Shown: positions 45,901 through 52,527, numbered from the stretch's first letter. The stretch: DNA of 64,000 bases from Kordia aestuariivivens (GCF_014397005.1 NZ_JACGWS010000016.1:1-64000), one strand, 5' to 3'. Numbers and translations are program-made. Notes: generated by a model not told the origin, from the letters alone.

Positions 45901-47015
45901 CTATCATTGATAAAGAAGTGCAAAAACTTGCTCATTATCATTTTGATCTTGAAAATGGCCCGTTGATGAAAGTAAAACTATTCAAGTTAGCGCCTCAAAA
46001 TCACATGTTGTTATTTGCAACGCATCATATCGTTTCAGATGAATGGTCTTCACAGATTTTTGTAAAAGAAATGTTGATTGTCTATAATGCATTAGCCGCT
46101 AATGAAGAACCAAATTTAGTTCCATTAACAATCCAATACAAAGATTATGTAGCGTGGAAAGAAAATGAATTATCGTTAAATGGAACTAAGAATCATCATG
46201 AGTTTTGGATGAAAAAACTAGAAGGAGATATTCCTGTTTTACAAATTCCTACTGATTTTCCAAGACCACCATTACAAACATTCAACGGATCAGAATTACA
46301 CTTTGAATTCACAGAAGAAATGTCGGCTAAGTTCAAGCAATTTTTGCAAGAACAAAATGCCACACTATTTATGGGTTGCCTAGCTATTGTAAAAGCACTT
46401 CTATATCACTATTCGGGACAAGAAGACATCATCATAGGAACACCAATTGCTGGTAGAGAACATCCAGATTTAGAAGGACAAATAGGGTATTACCTTAATA
46501 CACTCGCGTTGCGAAGCAAATTTGATCCTGCTGCAAAATTTGTTGACTTCCTTGCGGAAATAAAGAAAACAGCTGTAGAAGCTTTTGAACATCAAGAATA
46601 TCCATTTGATATGCTTATTGAAAACTTAAAGCTAAAGAAAGACTTAAGCAGATCACCTTTATTTGATGTTGTAATGATTTTGCAAAACATTGACTTGCAT
46701 AAAGAGTCAGACCTTGAAATGAAAGGCCTCTCTATACATACGATAAGAGAACCGCTTAACATTAGTAAAAGTGACCTTAGATTTCAGTTTGCTAATCGCG
46801 GAAACATCCTAAAAGGAAGTATAGAATACAATACGGACTTGTTCAAAGAAGAACGCATAGAACAACTGTTAGAGCATACAAAAACTTTAATAGAACTAGT
46901 GATTACAGATTCACAACGTTCCATCATAGACTTTGACTTTTTAACAGATACAGAACGCCAACAAGAACGACTCGCTTCAGATTTATTTGGTTCTGATATC
47001 AGTAAAGACTTCTAA
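30969..47015 (+). CDS. Giant NRPS, five A-PCP-C units, 5348 residues
   Basis: GTG start at 30969. Domain order is (A-PCP-C) five times: A domains begin near residues 1, 1108, 2150, 3198 and 4241. PCP phosphopantetheine serines are S591, S1634, S2682, S3729 and S4829. C-domain HHxxxD motifs begin at H779, H1823, H2870, H3915 and H5019. No epimerisation, methylation or thioesterase domain is seen. The protein starts with A and ends with C, so module boundaries fall between C and A. In all five C domains the Gly of HHxxxDG is Asp or Glu. A1 and A5 are near-copies with an unusual core (FYSSGTTGKSK, YGLTE in place of YGPTE). Hand-read pocket residues of A2 resemble the Gly code. It probably extends a chain begun on the FAAL-NRPS encoded at 58349. 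Confidence 0.95.
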   Translation: MKNKFLYKSFEDIVSLYPEHTALVEASGKTSYASLNSFSNRLSNLLLDIGLSADDAVGVLLPSGKELIGSLLSCLKTGSTYVPLSNSFSLSRMQQAVSETSMKVLITDADSWETFQTQNSEHNFSHVLVFKASGSSLLGDLELGDSNLISLEKTSLEIYKADAAGAYAKTNHNLESYSKDNLSVEYPVDNSSYIFYSSGTTGKSKAIVGSQKGITHYVNWHKDTFGFDTESRVSQIASVTFDASLKDILTSLISGSCLCIPSVKTKENMILLGSWLSEEKVTVLQTVPSLFRLLTNSLQEQNISLTALQEVVLAGEKLYGRDVALWRSISGHKARMSNLYGLTETTVLKSCYHIPETTLEAGTVLPVGQAIKNTIIAVINGDEICNEEEIGEIYIKSPFVSKGYLDQELTANLFVQNPLVTDREDFVCRTGDIGRYDSDGNLEILGRIDDQIKLHGVRVELDGIRSSLLNLENIGQVELVIHNDNTVDSLLCYYSGHEYSASELRELLAVTLDRSSIPDYFMHLEEFPLTLNGKVDKRALPKPSELLRGSNYEAPKGNIEESLSTIWSELLSVPQKSIGRNDSFFDLGGSSLKAIQLISRVYKQHEVQLSIGEIFNHSELKAQASLIAESKGETYNSIAKVEVQDDYALSHAQRRLWVLDQLQEDFTAYSRPISYDIQGELDIDVLTESFTKLIERHESLRTTFILKDGEPRQLIQSTDSISFKISVTDVSNAAHQEAAIQEILSELAASSFDLASGPLFKVVLLDLGNNHHRLLFAIHHIISDDWSMQVLVRDLISYYNTISKGEATTLEALPVQYKDYAAWQLQELAEGELANARSYWLEKLDGELPVLDMPSDYVRPSLQTYNGAQTYVAFSKETSTTFKQYLKEQDSTLFMGLSSLIKALLYRYSGQEDIIIGTPIAGREHSDLENQIGFYINNLALRTEFAGNDSFTSLLNQVKKTCLDGYDNQSYPFDLLVDELDLSRDLSRFPLFDVVVVLESDQSLSEDTVEMEGLDVSSVRVDVDTSLYDLTFWFKESAEGEIAVHIEYNTDIYGDDRMKRLGDHLGKLLESVLADSTISLDKLPLIEATERETLLNNYQGKIVSQAPETTIISLFEAQVLSNGNADALHYENTTLSYQELEERSNQLAHYLQAKHNIQKGSIVAMIQDRSENLLISILAIQKAGGAYLPIDKNYPSDRIEYMLSDGNVSLIIADSAIAEYAVENSILNDIQEELQSYPTTKPTISLDGEDLAYVIYTSGSTGRPKGVMIKHNSVVNLLKSVVDIVDVSSNDNLLAITTFTFDISVLEFFTTLSVGGAVTIAPSTVVTDPRLLSAMIDESGATIVQATPSVWNLLLEAGWKASTSLKKIAGGEFLPISLGARLLEMSGELYNMFGPTETTIWSTCQHIQAATDLNSIGKPLYNTTLYILDAFGQLLPHGVTGNLFIGGAGVAKGYTDHELTTKKFIKNPFNNDEIMYDTGDLCQWDFKGRLIYLGRGDSQVKLRGYRIELGEIESLLATDSKVNQAVVIVKGNDLVAYVTGKETVNADALKTILRSKLPAYMVPAHIVQLEEFPLTHNGKISRKKLAERAIEFTERTLTVPQTTTEHALAELWQNVLDSTNISTTDDFFDIGGHSLKAIQLILTIHKELNVQVRLKDIFEHPKLIDLASYVDQLNISHYKTIIPVEVSDTYALSRAQQRLWILEQFESLGSASYNIPLSYWLNGTVNIEHVTEAFKHLITRHEILRTNFKEVDQIPYQFIHDVNTVDFKVDYHDVSNKENALEAATSLSEKTAFIPFDLANDQLLRVQISKVEEEKYLFMLCMHHIVTDEWSNKNLVKEFLSIYNALELGIEHNLKPLSIQYKDYAAWQLNELAGDNLNVHKNYWGYKFEGNIPVIDFPMDAPRPAIKTFNSTQYKYSFEPQLVAKFRSLLSKEKATLFVGLMTITKMLIYKYTGEKDIILGTPVVGRDHADLEDQIGFYINALPLRTLLKTEETFTEFLYKVKNVVVEAFDHQVYPFDLLVEDLGFNRDLSRSPLFDIVVLLQNMQNIQKLPTMEGVSIEDHLLINEKSKVDLRLFFVENEDEIDLNLEYNTDLFKEERIQRFCVHFEELMSAVVEAPSQKISELNYITNQERQQLLYGFNEASLEYDETLTLVQLFEKQVDENPNAIALQTPTQSWTYEELNLAVNTQAKSLQRDFNLTKGTHVGLMVNRNEWLIIGMLSILKVGAVYIPIDPSLPAERISYIISDANISLLISEHDLMNRASDLIPSTFSIDDFFEIIEKHDQNIIPNYSADDSAYVIYTSGSTGKPKGVLVAHKNCVNMVLNKQDVFKLSTQDGMLQFASPSFDASIAEIFMAITSGASLVLADSKILKDAITLPSYLKEKNVSIVILPPAFLASLPIEELSFLRTIITAGDVANKELAINYSKELNYMNCYGPTESAVWTTVHEVVSSDINYQRIPIGKPIGNLQVYILNESFQPQPLGVPGEIYIGGVSVAQGYLNNQELTEARFLKNPFAEGKMYKTGDLASWYSNGEIDFLGRIDSQVKIRGYRIELGEIESVLNSHPQIGNAAVITKGEGFNKFLVAYYDGAEAIAVTDVQEYLKKFVPEYMVPSHIVYLESLPENNSGKIDKKALPNHIETAPKKLVVPNDAIEAGFLEIWQEVLGVQEISNLDSFFTIGGNSLRAIQLITQVSKKLEIKLELDDIFENPVFENLVTLVKASSKTDYQKIEKVTEQPLYKLSYAQRRLWLLEQFEDEVAIHNIPTTYWLQGELNIEALNNAFEFVIARHESLRTSFVQKEGEPYQKIQDIEDCAFEVTQEDVANTENPKEIAQNKAIALALIPFNLENAPLIKAHVIKVDTNEYLFYLCVHHIIFDERSIHVFIKEIMESYKAFVHNTTPVLPALPIQYKDYAAWQEKELQSERLAAHRTYWLDQFEEEIEVLDLPTDYARPPVQTYNGDQVHLSLSPETSEAFRTCLEAEGTTLYMGLVTLVKSLLHRYTGQNDIIIGSPSAGREHPDLRDQIGFFINTLVLRTQIEANESFNSLSKKVKNNVLNAFEHQVYPFDLLINELQLGRDMSRSPLFDVVVVLENLLGKNEIPAFEGLTVSDNQLDVPISKIDLRFYFVENESNISLTLEYNTDIYSKHRMENLLGHLTALMNSVAEKPSATIDTLNYLTTKEEHWLRNELNQKVLTYDQDDTLLDILERQTVATPDNIAVEFGNKTLTYKELNAQANKVAHHLRNEYNVQRGETVALMVERNEWLIVGFLAILKSGGVYLPIDSSNSIERNNFMLSDTDAKILITESLNMFSVDDFTGSLFAIDIELDMLETSVENPSKVNTASDLAYIYYTSGSTGKPKGVMLRHRNAVHIIHNQRQEFKVTADDCIIQFSSMIFDGSIFEFFVALANGGRLLVAKNNIIKDAVQLVKYMAEKKVTMAILPAAYFSAVSVDELKFLRITVSAGDVVNKDHAIKCSTITNTYNGYGPTECTIWSTTYKISAEDSKRVTLPIGQAIGNVQVHILDASLNLVGEGIPGEICVAGGGVAKGYLNRDELTKEKFIKNPFGEGIMYRTGDKGIRLPDGNIDFLGRIDNQVKIRGYRIELNEIDKVIKSHPTVIETLVTTHKTEDDTALVAYYTATEKISATEVQAYMRKTLPEYMIPPYIVQLADFPLNSSGKIDKKKLPEPEIKLDTTHVSPRNAVEESLVAIWSEILNKEKIGVEDNFFESGGHSLKAIQLITKIYKTHQVQLNIGDIFSSPVLMEQALLISNSDKSSYISIPKVEVQENYPLSATQQRTWLQVEQVKDAITHNVFTSYNLVGTFNKEAFEFAFQQLVARHESLRTVFELVNGAPRQRIIDAADSAFEIGFLDVSQEDEATKQDRKAAFSRKVFNLNQAPLFNIDIVKHEESHHELLFAMHHIISDEWSMQVMVKDLVLLYNAAVKGITHNLEPLPIQYKDFTAWQLAELSGEKLAVHKTYWTEQFQGDIPMLELASDRPRPEIMNRAGAQYYFKLDETLSSKLKELVKNEGATLFMGVLSLVKALLYQYTGQQDIVIGTPVAGRQHPDLEDQIGLYLNTLALRSRFSGEEGFTALLNEVKKVSLDGFNHQVYPLDMLIEDLGVYPPKNRGALFDVVVILQNVQLNLLEGVEMEGLEVSAEAEDLKTSKGDLRFQFMDQGTFLDGSIEYSTELYDEARISRMVTHLENLLTTIVETPNQPLKEAQYLEDTEVENTQWFEKPIQKIQPTYIHKTFEHIVSLYPENTALIASGSETTYRDLNTFSNQLSNLLLGIEVSVDDAVGVLLPSGKELVGSLVSCLKTGSTYVPLSNSFSLSRMQQAVSETSMKVLLTDTDSWTTFQSKNIEHNFSHVLVFKDSGSSILDGLDLGNFDLISLEQTSLEVYEVNDSGEYVLSNHNLESYSKENLSVEYPVNNSSYIFYSSGTTGKSKAIVGNQESITHYINWHKNTFGFDTETRTSQIASVTFDASLKDILTSLTSGSCLCIPNMKTKENMVLLGSWLSEEKITILQTVPSLFRLLTSSLQEQNIALTALQEVVLAGEKLYGRDVELWRSISGHSARMSNLYGLTESTVLKSCYHIPNEEIEAGAVLSVGQAIDNSMIAVINDSGLSMWGEIGEVYIKSPYVTKGYLDKELTANLFVQNPLVSNREDLVCKTGDIGRYDSEGNLEILGRIDDQIKLHGVRVELDGIRSSLLNLENIGQVELIVHNDTTVDSLLCYYSGQEYSASELRSLLSANLERSSVPDYFMHLEEFPLTLNGKVDKRALPKPSELLRGSNYEAPKGAIEESLSAIWSELLGIPLTSIGQTDSFFDLGGSSIKAIQLISRVYKQHEVQLSIGEIFNHSELKAQASLIAESKVDQTYSSIEQVAEQEDYALSHAQRRLWIQETQQKEGDNTYNIFMRYQMEGTLDIEVLKETYARILMRHESLRTVFVLKDGEPRQKIQTMQGQSFELEYEDLQEKDNSTAIIDKEVQKLAHYHFDLENGPLMKVKLFKLAPQNHMLLFATHHIVSDEWSSQIFVKEMLIVYNALAANEEPNLVPLTIQYKDYVAWKENELSLNGTKNHHEFWMKKLEGDIPVLQIPTDFPRPPLQTFNGSELHFEFTEEMSAKFKQFLQEQNATLFMGCLAIVKALLYHYSGQEDIIIGTPIAGREHPDLEGQIGYYLNTLALRSKFDPAAKFVDFLAEIKKTAVEAFEHQEYPFDMLIENLKLKKDLSRSPLFDVVMILQNIDLHKESDLEMKGLSIHTIREPLNISKSDLRFQFANRGNILKGSIEYNTDLFKEERIEQLLEHTKTLIELVITDSQRSIIDFDFLTDTERQQERLASDLFGSDISKDF
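30996..32862 (+). repeat. Duplicated A-PCP segment, copy 1 (A1-PCP1)
   Basis: Aligns without net indel to 43710-45576 at a constant offset of 12714 nt, checked at three points (tttgag at 30996, the GGTGTATT site at 31140, and the TTTCATGCACTT site near 32530). Many stretches of more than 30 nt look identical or nearly so. Confidence 0.85.
43710..45576 (+). repeat. Duplicated A-PCP segment, copy 2 (A5-PCP5)
   Basis: Second copy of the 30996-32862 segment within the same NRPS gene. The flanking C domains are much less alike, so the copied unit was A-PCP rather than a whole module. Both A domains give the same hand-read pocket residues. Confidence 0.85.
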
Positions 47016-47056
47016 CGAATTTAATTAATAATCAACTAACATTAAAACTTAAGCTA

Positions 47057-48811
47057 ATGACTAGAAATATTATTGGTATATCTGCTTTTTACCACGATTC
47101 TGCATGTTGTATAATTCAAAACGGAAAATTAGTAGCCGCAGTACAGGAAGAACGATTTACAAGAAAAAAAAATGACCCAGATTTACCGGTTAAATCTTTT
47201 ATGTATTGTTTAGATGAAGCAGGAATAAGCATTGCCGATATTGACTGTATTGCATATTATGAAGATCCAGTAAAAAAATCGGAACGTCAATTGTGGAGTG
47301 GAAGTACTCAAATTTCCGCAGACTCCATTCAGGAAATGGATCCGAACCACGTCATAAAACAAATTCGCAAAGAATTAGGATACGACGGACCTATCAAAAT
47401 TTACGAACATCACCAATCACATGCAGCAAGTGCATTCTATTTTTCAGAATTTGATTCTGCAGCTATTCTAACAGTAGATGGAGTAGGAGAATGGGCAACC
47501 ACAACATACGGAACAGGAAAAGATAACAAAGTTGAGCTTTTTGGAGAAGTAACATTCCCAGATTCAATTGGACTCTTATACAGTACCATTACCAGCTATT
47601 TAGGATTCAAAGTAAACAGCGGAGAATACAAAGTGATGGGATTGGCTCCTTACGGAGATGAAAAATACTTGCCGCAAATGCGTCAGCTATTGCACCTAGA
47701 AGAAGACGGGAAATATAGTCTAAATTTAAAATACTTTGACTTTTTACGTGGAGAACGCATGTATTCTGACGAATTGCCAAAATTATTCGGAATTCCAGTA
47801 AGAGAAACAGATACAGACATGTTGCAACACCACATGGATATTGCAAAAAGTTTACAGCGTTTCTTAGAAGAAACATTAATTAAAATGGCAAACTATCTGC
47901 ACGAGAAAACAGGAGAAGATAATCTATGTATGGCTGGAGGAGTTGCACTAAACTGTGTAGCAAATGGTAAAATATTAAAAAATTCGCCTTTCAAAAAAAT
48001 GTATGTACAACCGGCAGCAAATGATTCAGGTTGTGCATTAGGAGCTGCAGCATTGGCATACACAGAATTATATCCTGAAGAAAAAATTGAACCATTACAC
48101 AATGTATATTTAGGGCCACACGGTACCGCAAAAGAGATTGAAAACTTACTAAGTGCCACATCTTTAAAATATGAAGATTGTAGAGCAGAAGGAGATGCTA
48201 TTGAAAAAGTAGCGCAGAAACTTGCCGAAGGAAAAGTAATTGGTTGGTACAATGGACGTATGGAGTTTGGACCAAGATCATTAGGAGCACGCTCCATATT
48301 GGCAGATCCGCGCATATTGGATATGAGAGATCGTATCAATGCGATGGTAAAAAAACGAGAAGGTTTCAGACCATTTGCACCCGCAGTATTGGAGTCAAAA
48401 ATGTATGAACACTTTGATATTGATCATCCATCTCCTTTTATGTTAGAAACGTGTCAGGTAAAATCAAGAATAGATATGCCAGCAATTACACACGTTGATA
48501 ACTCTGCGAGGATTCAATCAGTAAATGATGATCACAATCCAAGATTTGCAAAATTACTACGTGAATTTGACAAACTTACAGATTGTCCAATTCTATTAAA
48601 TACATCTTTTAATATTAAAGATGAACCAATTGTTAGTTCACCAGAAGACGCTTTGGTATGTTTTATTACTACTGATATAGATTGTTTAGTACTAGAAGAT
48701 TTCATTATCAGTAAAGAGGGAAATGAAATTACCATGCTTGAAATGATTAATAACAACTTTACAGAAAGAGGACGCTTCGAGCTAAATCCAAATGTTTACA
48801 CTTTCATTTAA
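47057..48811 (+). CDS. Carbamoyltransferase, NodU/CmcH/TobZ family
   Basis: 584 residues, the usual length. The N-terminal ASKHA-like domain starts IIGISAFYHDSACCII and carries the metal/adenylate His cluster (EHHQSHAASAF, H118, H119, H122). MAGGVALNCVANGKI and MEFGPRSLGARSIL are family blocks, and the C-terminal Sua5/YrdC-like carbamoyl-adenylate part ends with CPILLNTSFNIKDEPIV. Such enzymes move a carbamoyl group from carbamoyl phosphate, through carbamoyl-AMP, to a hydroxyl of a natural product. It lies 41 nt after the NRPS, so the predicted peptide probably bears a carbamate. The SGNH/TPR gene follows 22 nt after its stop. Confidence 0.9.
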   Translation: MTRNIIGISAFYHDSACCIIQNGKLVAAVQEERFTRKKNDPDLPVKSFMYCLDEAGISIADIDCIAYYEDPVKKSERQLWSGSTQISADSIQEMDPNHVIKQIRKELGYDGPIKIYEHHQSHAASAFYFSEFDSAAILTVDGVGEWATTTYGTGKDNKVELFGEVTFPDSIGLLYSTITSYLGFKVNSGEYKVMGLAPYGDEKYLPQMRQLLHLEEDGKYSLNLKYFDFLRGERMYSDELPKLFGIPVRETDTDMLQHHMDIAKSLQRFLEETLIKMANYLHEKTGEDNLCMAGGVALNCVANGKILKNSPFKKMYVQPAANDSGCALGAAALAYTELYPEEKIEPLHNVYLGPHGTAKEIENLLSATSLKYEDCRAEGDAIEKVAQKLAEGKVIGWYNGRMEFGPRSLGARSILADPRILDMRDRINAMVKKREGFRPFAPAVLESKMYEHFDIDHPSPFMLETCQVKSRIDMPAITHVDNSARIQSVNDDHNPRFAKLLREFDKLTDCPILLNTSFNIKDEPIVSSPEDALVCFITTDIDCLVLEDFIISKEGNEITMLEMINNNFTERGRFELNPNVYTFI

Positions 48812-48833
48812 TCCTTTAAAAAGAGAAAAAATC

Positions 48834-50921
48834 ATGTCAAGACCTTCAAAATTACATAAAGCAGTTGCTACTGACTTAGCAACATTATTACCGATCACAG
48901 AAGAAAACCAACAAAAAGCATTTGACTTAATGGAAAAACTAGGATACACACGTCCTGAAGAAACCGAAGAAGAAACGCTTGAAGAAGATCCTTTCAAATC
49001 ACACATTGGTATTTACAAACCAGAAATAAAAGACGGAAAAAAATACTATCACAGAGACATTCTACAAAAAGGAACGTGGAGTTTCTTTGCAGATGTACAA
49101 ACCATTCCGCCAAAATCTGATAAAAAACGAATCGTACTCTTGGGTGAGTCGGTAACAAGAGGATTTCTATTAGATCCGGAATACACGCCAGCGATTGTAT
49201 TAGATCAACTATTAAAATCATACAAAGAAGAAGTTGATTACGAAATCATTGATTTAGCTGAAACTAACTTAGGAATGGCTGGAATCAAAGAACGATACAT
49301 TCAATGTATGGCACTTGAGCCAGATATGGTTGTCTTTTTAGCGGGTAACAATTGGCGAGAAGACTTATTGTTCTCCTTAGGAAGCAGTCCAGAAAAATTA
49401 CAAGCATTACAAGAATTAATGCAAGGTGAAGAAGGAATTGCTGCTGTAAAACCTTTAATAGAAGAATATTTCAGTGACCTTGTAGATGACTTCTTAGGCT
49501 TTGTCTCTAATATTTCAAAAGAAAATGGAGTTCCTGTATTATTTACAATTCCAGAATACAACTTACTCGATTGTAAAAGTACACCTGCAGAACGAATCGT
49601 TTCTGAATTGCCGTATGACAAACTAAAAACGTGGATTCTTGCCAAAGAAAAAGCAGAAGCGAATCTTGCGGATGGTAATTTAGATACGTGTATGGATGAA
49701 GCCAAAAAAATGGTGGAAGTAGATCCAAGTCATCCATACGGATTTGAATTGCTTGCAGATTGTAGCATCAAAAAAGAACAATACGAAGACGCAAGACATT
49801 ACTATGAATTGGCTAGAGATACGGCACTTTTTTGCAGAACCAATAGCAAACCAAGAACATTCAAAATAGTACAGCAAACCATATTAGCAAAAGCGGAAAG
49901 TCACGGAATCAAAGTAATTGATTTACCAACGGTTTTTAAAGCACACTTAGATGGAAAAGTTCCGGGAAGAGATTTATTCTTAGACTACTGTCACTTTAGT
50001 GTTGAAGGAATTCAAATTGCAATGGAAGCTGTTTACAAAGTAGTACTTCAAGAATTTAATGATACTAGAAAAACACACAAAGAAGTAAAAAGTATCATTC
50101 CATCCAATGAAGGATTAGCATTAGGACACTTATTTGCAGCAATACACAATGCGCATTGGGGACAATCGTATGATATTCTATTACATCACTGTTCAGAAGC
50201 ATTAGCAAAATCGAAAGACATTGCTAAAACAATGGTTTACTATTGTGATATGATCAGTAGAGCTGCCGCAAACAATGTGTGTAAATCGCTTGAAAAAATA
50301 TTGGAAGACAATACAAAACTAGACAGATACGTACACGCGCTAATTCCTGCAAGAAACATGAAAAACATGGAACTGGAATTGGTAGATGCAATGACAACAG
50401 TTTTAAAATCGCATGGAGTAGATATTACAAACTACCTATTAAAAATTCGTTTGGACGAACACGATATCAAAAACAGACGCATCAACTTATTGCAAAACTA
50501 TTACCATGCAACTTCGTATGATGAATATCAAGGACAAAAAACGGCGTTTTTGCAAGCAAGAGATACAAAATCTGACTTTTTCTTTGTTACAGATGCAAAA
50601 AATAATGCAGAATTAACCATCTCATTGCGTATACCAAGAATCATAAATGAAAATAATGATGAGGTAACTGTATATGTAAACGATACAGAAGTAATCAAAA
50701 TTGGAGTAAGTAGTACATGGCAAACACATACTATTGATGTATCAGCAGATGTACTTAAAAATGGTATAAACGTATTCAAAATAAAATGGCCATTAGTAGC
50801 TACAAGCAAAGAAGATCAAGACGATAACTCTTCAACAGCGATACTAGATGCTGCTTTCCGTGTATTTGGAGAAATATGCAACATGACAGTTTCTGGAGCG
50901 CAAAACTCAGTCTCTTCCTAA
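48834..50921 (+). CDS. SGNH-hydrolase-like protein with internal TPR-like insert
   Basis: ATG 48834 gives 695 residues; the frame could open at 48792, but that lies inside the carbamoyltransferase gene. Residues 100-250 hold SGNH block I (LLGESVTRGF, nucleophile S106) and a block III-like GNN (N172). The catalytic D-x-x-H is D384-Y-C-H387 (LDYCHFSVEG). Between them, about 275-330, is a TPR-like helical repeat insert (AEANLADGNLDTCMDEAKKM, SIKKEQYEDARHYYELA). The C-terminal 130 residues look like a beta-sandwich (LTISLRIPRI, EVTVYVNDTEVIKIG). It could be an esterase or O-acyltransferase acting on the carrier-bound or finished peptide. No signal peptide, so probably cytoplasmic. Confidence 0.65.
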   Translation: MSRPSKLHKAVATDLATLLPITEENQQKAFDLMEKLGYTRPEETEEETLEEDPFKSHIGIYKPEIKDGKKYYHRDILQKGTWSFFADVQTIPPKSDKKRIVLLGESVTRGFLLDPEYTPAIVLDQLLKSYKEEVDYEIIDLAETNLGMAGIKERYIQCMALEPDMVVFLAGNNWREDLLFSLGSSPEKLQALQELMQGEEGIAAVKPLIEEYFSDLVDDFLGFVSNISKENGVPVLFTIPEYNLLDCKSTPAERIVSELPYDKLKTWILAKEKAEANLADGNLDTCMDEAKKMVEVDPSHPYGFELLADCSIKKEQYEDARHYYELARDTALFCRTNSKPRTFKIVQQTILAKAESHGIKVIDLPTVFKAHLDGKVPGRDLFLDYCHFSVEGIQIAMEAVYKVVLQEFNDTRKTHKEVKSIIPSNEGLALGHLFAAIHNAHWGQSYDILLHHCSEALAKSKDIAKTMVYYCDMISRAAANNVCKSLEKILEDNTKLDRYVHALIPARNMKNMELELVDAMTTVLKSHGVDITNYLLKIRLDEHDIKNRRINLLQNYYHATSYDEYQGQKTAFLQARDTKSDFFFVTDAKNNAELTISLRIPRIINENNDEVTVYVNDTEVIKIGVSSTWQTHTIDVSADVLKNGINVFKIKWPLVATSKEDQDDNSSTAILDAAFRVFGEICNMTVSGAQNSVSS

Positions 50922-50961
50922 GCACAACCAAAACCATAAATTCACTAACAAAAAATTAATT

Positions 50962-52521
50962 ATGAAAAAAATATCACATAAAGAGTATATTATAATTGGT
51001 GCTGGTCCTGCTGGTTTGCAATTAGGGTATTTCATGCAAAAAAATGAATTGGACTTCTTAATTCTTGAAAAAAACGATATATCAGGATCTTTCTTTAGAA
51101 GCTATCCTCGTCATAGATCATTAATTTCTATCAATAAAGTATTCACAGGATACGACGATAAAGATTTCAATCTAAGATTTGACTGGAACTCGTTAATTTG
51201 CGATAAAGATGAACTACAATTCAAAGAATACAGCAGAAAATATTTCCCAAAAGCAGATACACTTGTTGAGTATTTAAACGATTTCGCTACTGGGTACAAT
51301 TTACCAATAGATTACGGAGTTGAAATCACTAATATAGGCAAAGATGAAAAGTTTTTACTAACAGCATCAAATGGAGATTCATACACCTGTAATCATTTAG
51401 TGGTTGCAACAGGTTGGGTTAAACCTTACGTTCCTAATATTCCAGGTATAGAATATGGTATACATTACATGGATATGGATATCAACAAGGAACTCTATCA
51501 AAATAAAAGAGTTTTAATTGTAGGGAAAGGAAACTCTGCTTTTGAAATAGCCGACGATTTAGTAGATACTACTGCGGTTACACATGTTTGTAGTGGTAGT
51601 ACTATAAAAATGGCATGGAATACGCATTATGTAGGAGATGTAAGAGCGGTAAACAATAACTTTTTAGATACCTATCATTTAAAATCTCAAAATGCAGTTT
51701 TAGATGCTGACATCACTAAGATAAAGAAGGAAAACGGACAATATGCAGTTACAGTTACATATAACAACATTGCAGGAGAAGAAGAAGAATTAGTCTACGA
51801 TAGTATCATTTTATGTACGGGCTTTAAGTTTGACAATTCTATTTTTGAAGAAAATTGCAGACCAGAAGTAGTGATTAGAGGTCGTTTTCCAAATCAAACA
51901 CCTGATTATCAATCTGTAAATGCTAAAGGTGTATACTTTGCAGGAACGCTTACACACATGCGTGACTACAAAAAGCAAGCTTCAGGATTTATACACGGAT
52001 TTAGATACAATGCATCATTCTTGGCTAGAATTTTAGCATATAGAAATCACAACATTCCATTGCCATCAACCGAAATAGCTTGGGAAACAGATGCGCTAAC
52101 TGATCAAATCATAGAACGCATCAATAACAATTCTTCATTATGGAATCAATATGGATACTTTGGAGATGTTGCTGTTATTGAAGACAACAAAGTACGATAC
52201 TATGAAAGTCTTCCTGTAGATTTCGTTAAAGAACAAATGATGGGTGAGAACAATGAATACTTCATCATCACTATGGAATTTGGGGAGAAAAAGGAGAAAG
52301 GCGATCACTTATCTAACACACGTGTACACAGAGACGATGTTGATAATGCTAAAAACAGTATTTTCATTCATCCAATTGTACGTCACTTCAGAAACAATGA
52401 AATGGTACGCGAATTTCACATCATTGAAGACTTAGAAGCTGTATGGAGAGAAGCAATTCATATTGATCCATTGAAAAAGTTTATCAAGTCAGTAAATGAT
52501 CTTTATAAAGTTGCGGAATAA
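50962..52521 (+). CDS. FAD-dependent monooxygenase-like flavoprotein (FOXRED2-like)
   Basis: 519 residues. The FAD-binding GxGxxG is IIIGAGPAGLQLGYFM (about residues 11-26). A second, NAD(P)H-type motif is VLIVGKGNSAFEIADDL (about 190-206). The segments FFRSYPRHRSLISINKVF and NLRFDWNSL closely recall animal FOXRED2/ERFAD and related bacterial flavoproteins. It has the layout of class B flavin monooxygenases but lacks an obvious FxGxxxHxxxW fingerprint. In an NRPS locus the likely task is hydroxylation or oxidation of an amino-acid side chain or the fatty chain, making, for example, the hydroxyl needed for carbamoylation. That link is inference. Confidence 0.8.
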   Translation: MKKISHKEYIIIGAGPAGLQLGYFMQKNELDFLILEKNDISGSFFRSYPRHRSLISINKVFTGYDDKDFNLRFDWNSLICDKDELQFKEYSRKYFPKADTLVEYLNDFATGYNLPIDYGVEITNIGKDEKFLLTASNGDSYTCNHLVVATGWVKPYVPNIPGIEYGIHYMDMDINKELYQNKRVLIVGKGNSAFEIADDLVDTTAVTHVCSGSTIKMAWNTHYVGDVRAVNNNFLDTYHLKSQNAVLDADITKIKKENGQYAVTVTYNNIAGEEEELVYDSIILCTGFKFDNSIFEENCRPEVVIRGRFPNQTPDYQSVNAKGVYFAGTLTHMRDYKKQASGFIHGFRYNASFLARILAYRNHNIPLPSTEIAWETDALTDQIIERINNNSSLWNQYGYFGDVAVIEDNKVRYYESLPVDFVKEQMMGENNEYFIITMEFGEKKEKGDHLSNTRVHRDDVDNAKNSIFIHPIVRHFRNNEMVREFHIIEDLEAVWREAIHIDPLKKFIKSVNDLYKVAE

Positions 52522-52527
52522 AAACAG

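Noticed and set aside
31061-46000. Several minus-strand frames of 60-136 codons within the NRPS gene
   Set aside because: They lie opposite clear A/PCP/C coding sequence and recur at equivalent places in the duplicated domains, as expected for antisense shadows.
30969-47015. Epimerisation, methyltransferase or terminal thioesterase domains in the large NRPS
   Set aside because: Looked for between PCP and C and at the C-terminus. Spacing between PCP serines and the next C motifs leaves no room, and the C-terminus ends within a C domain.
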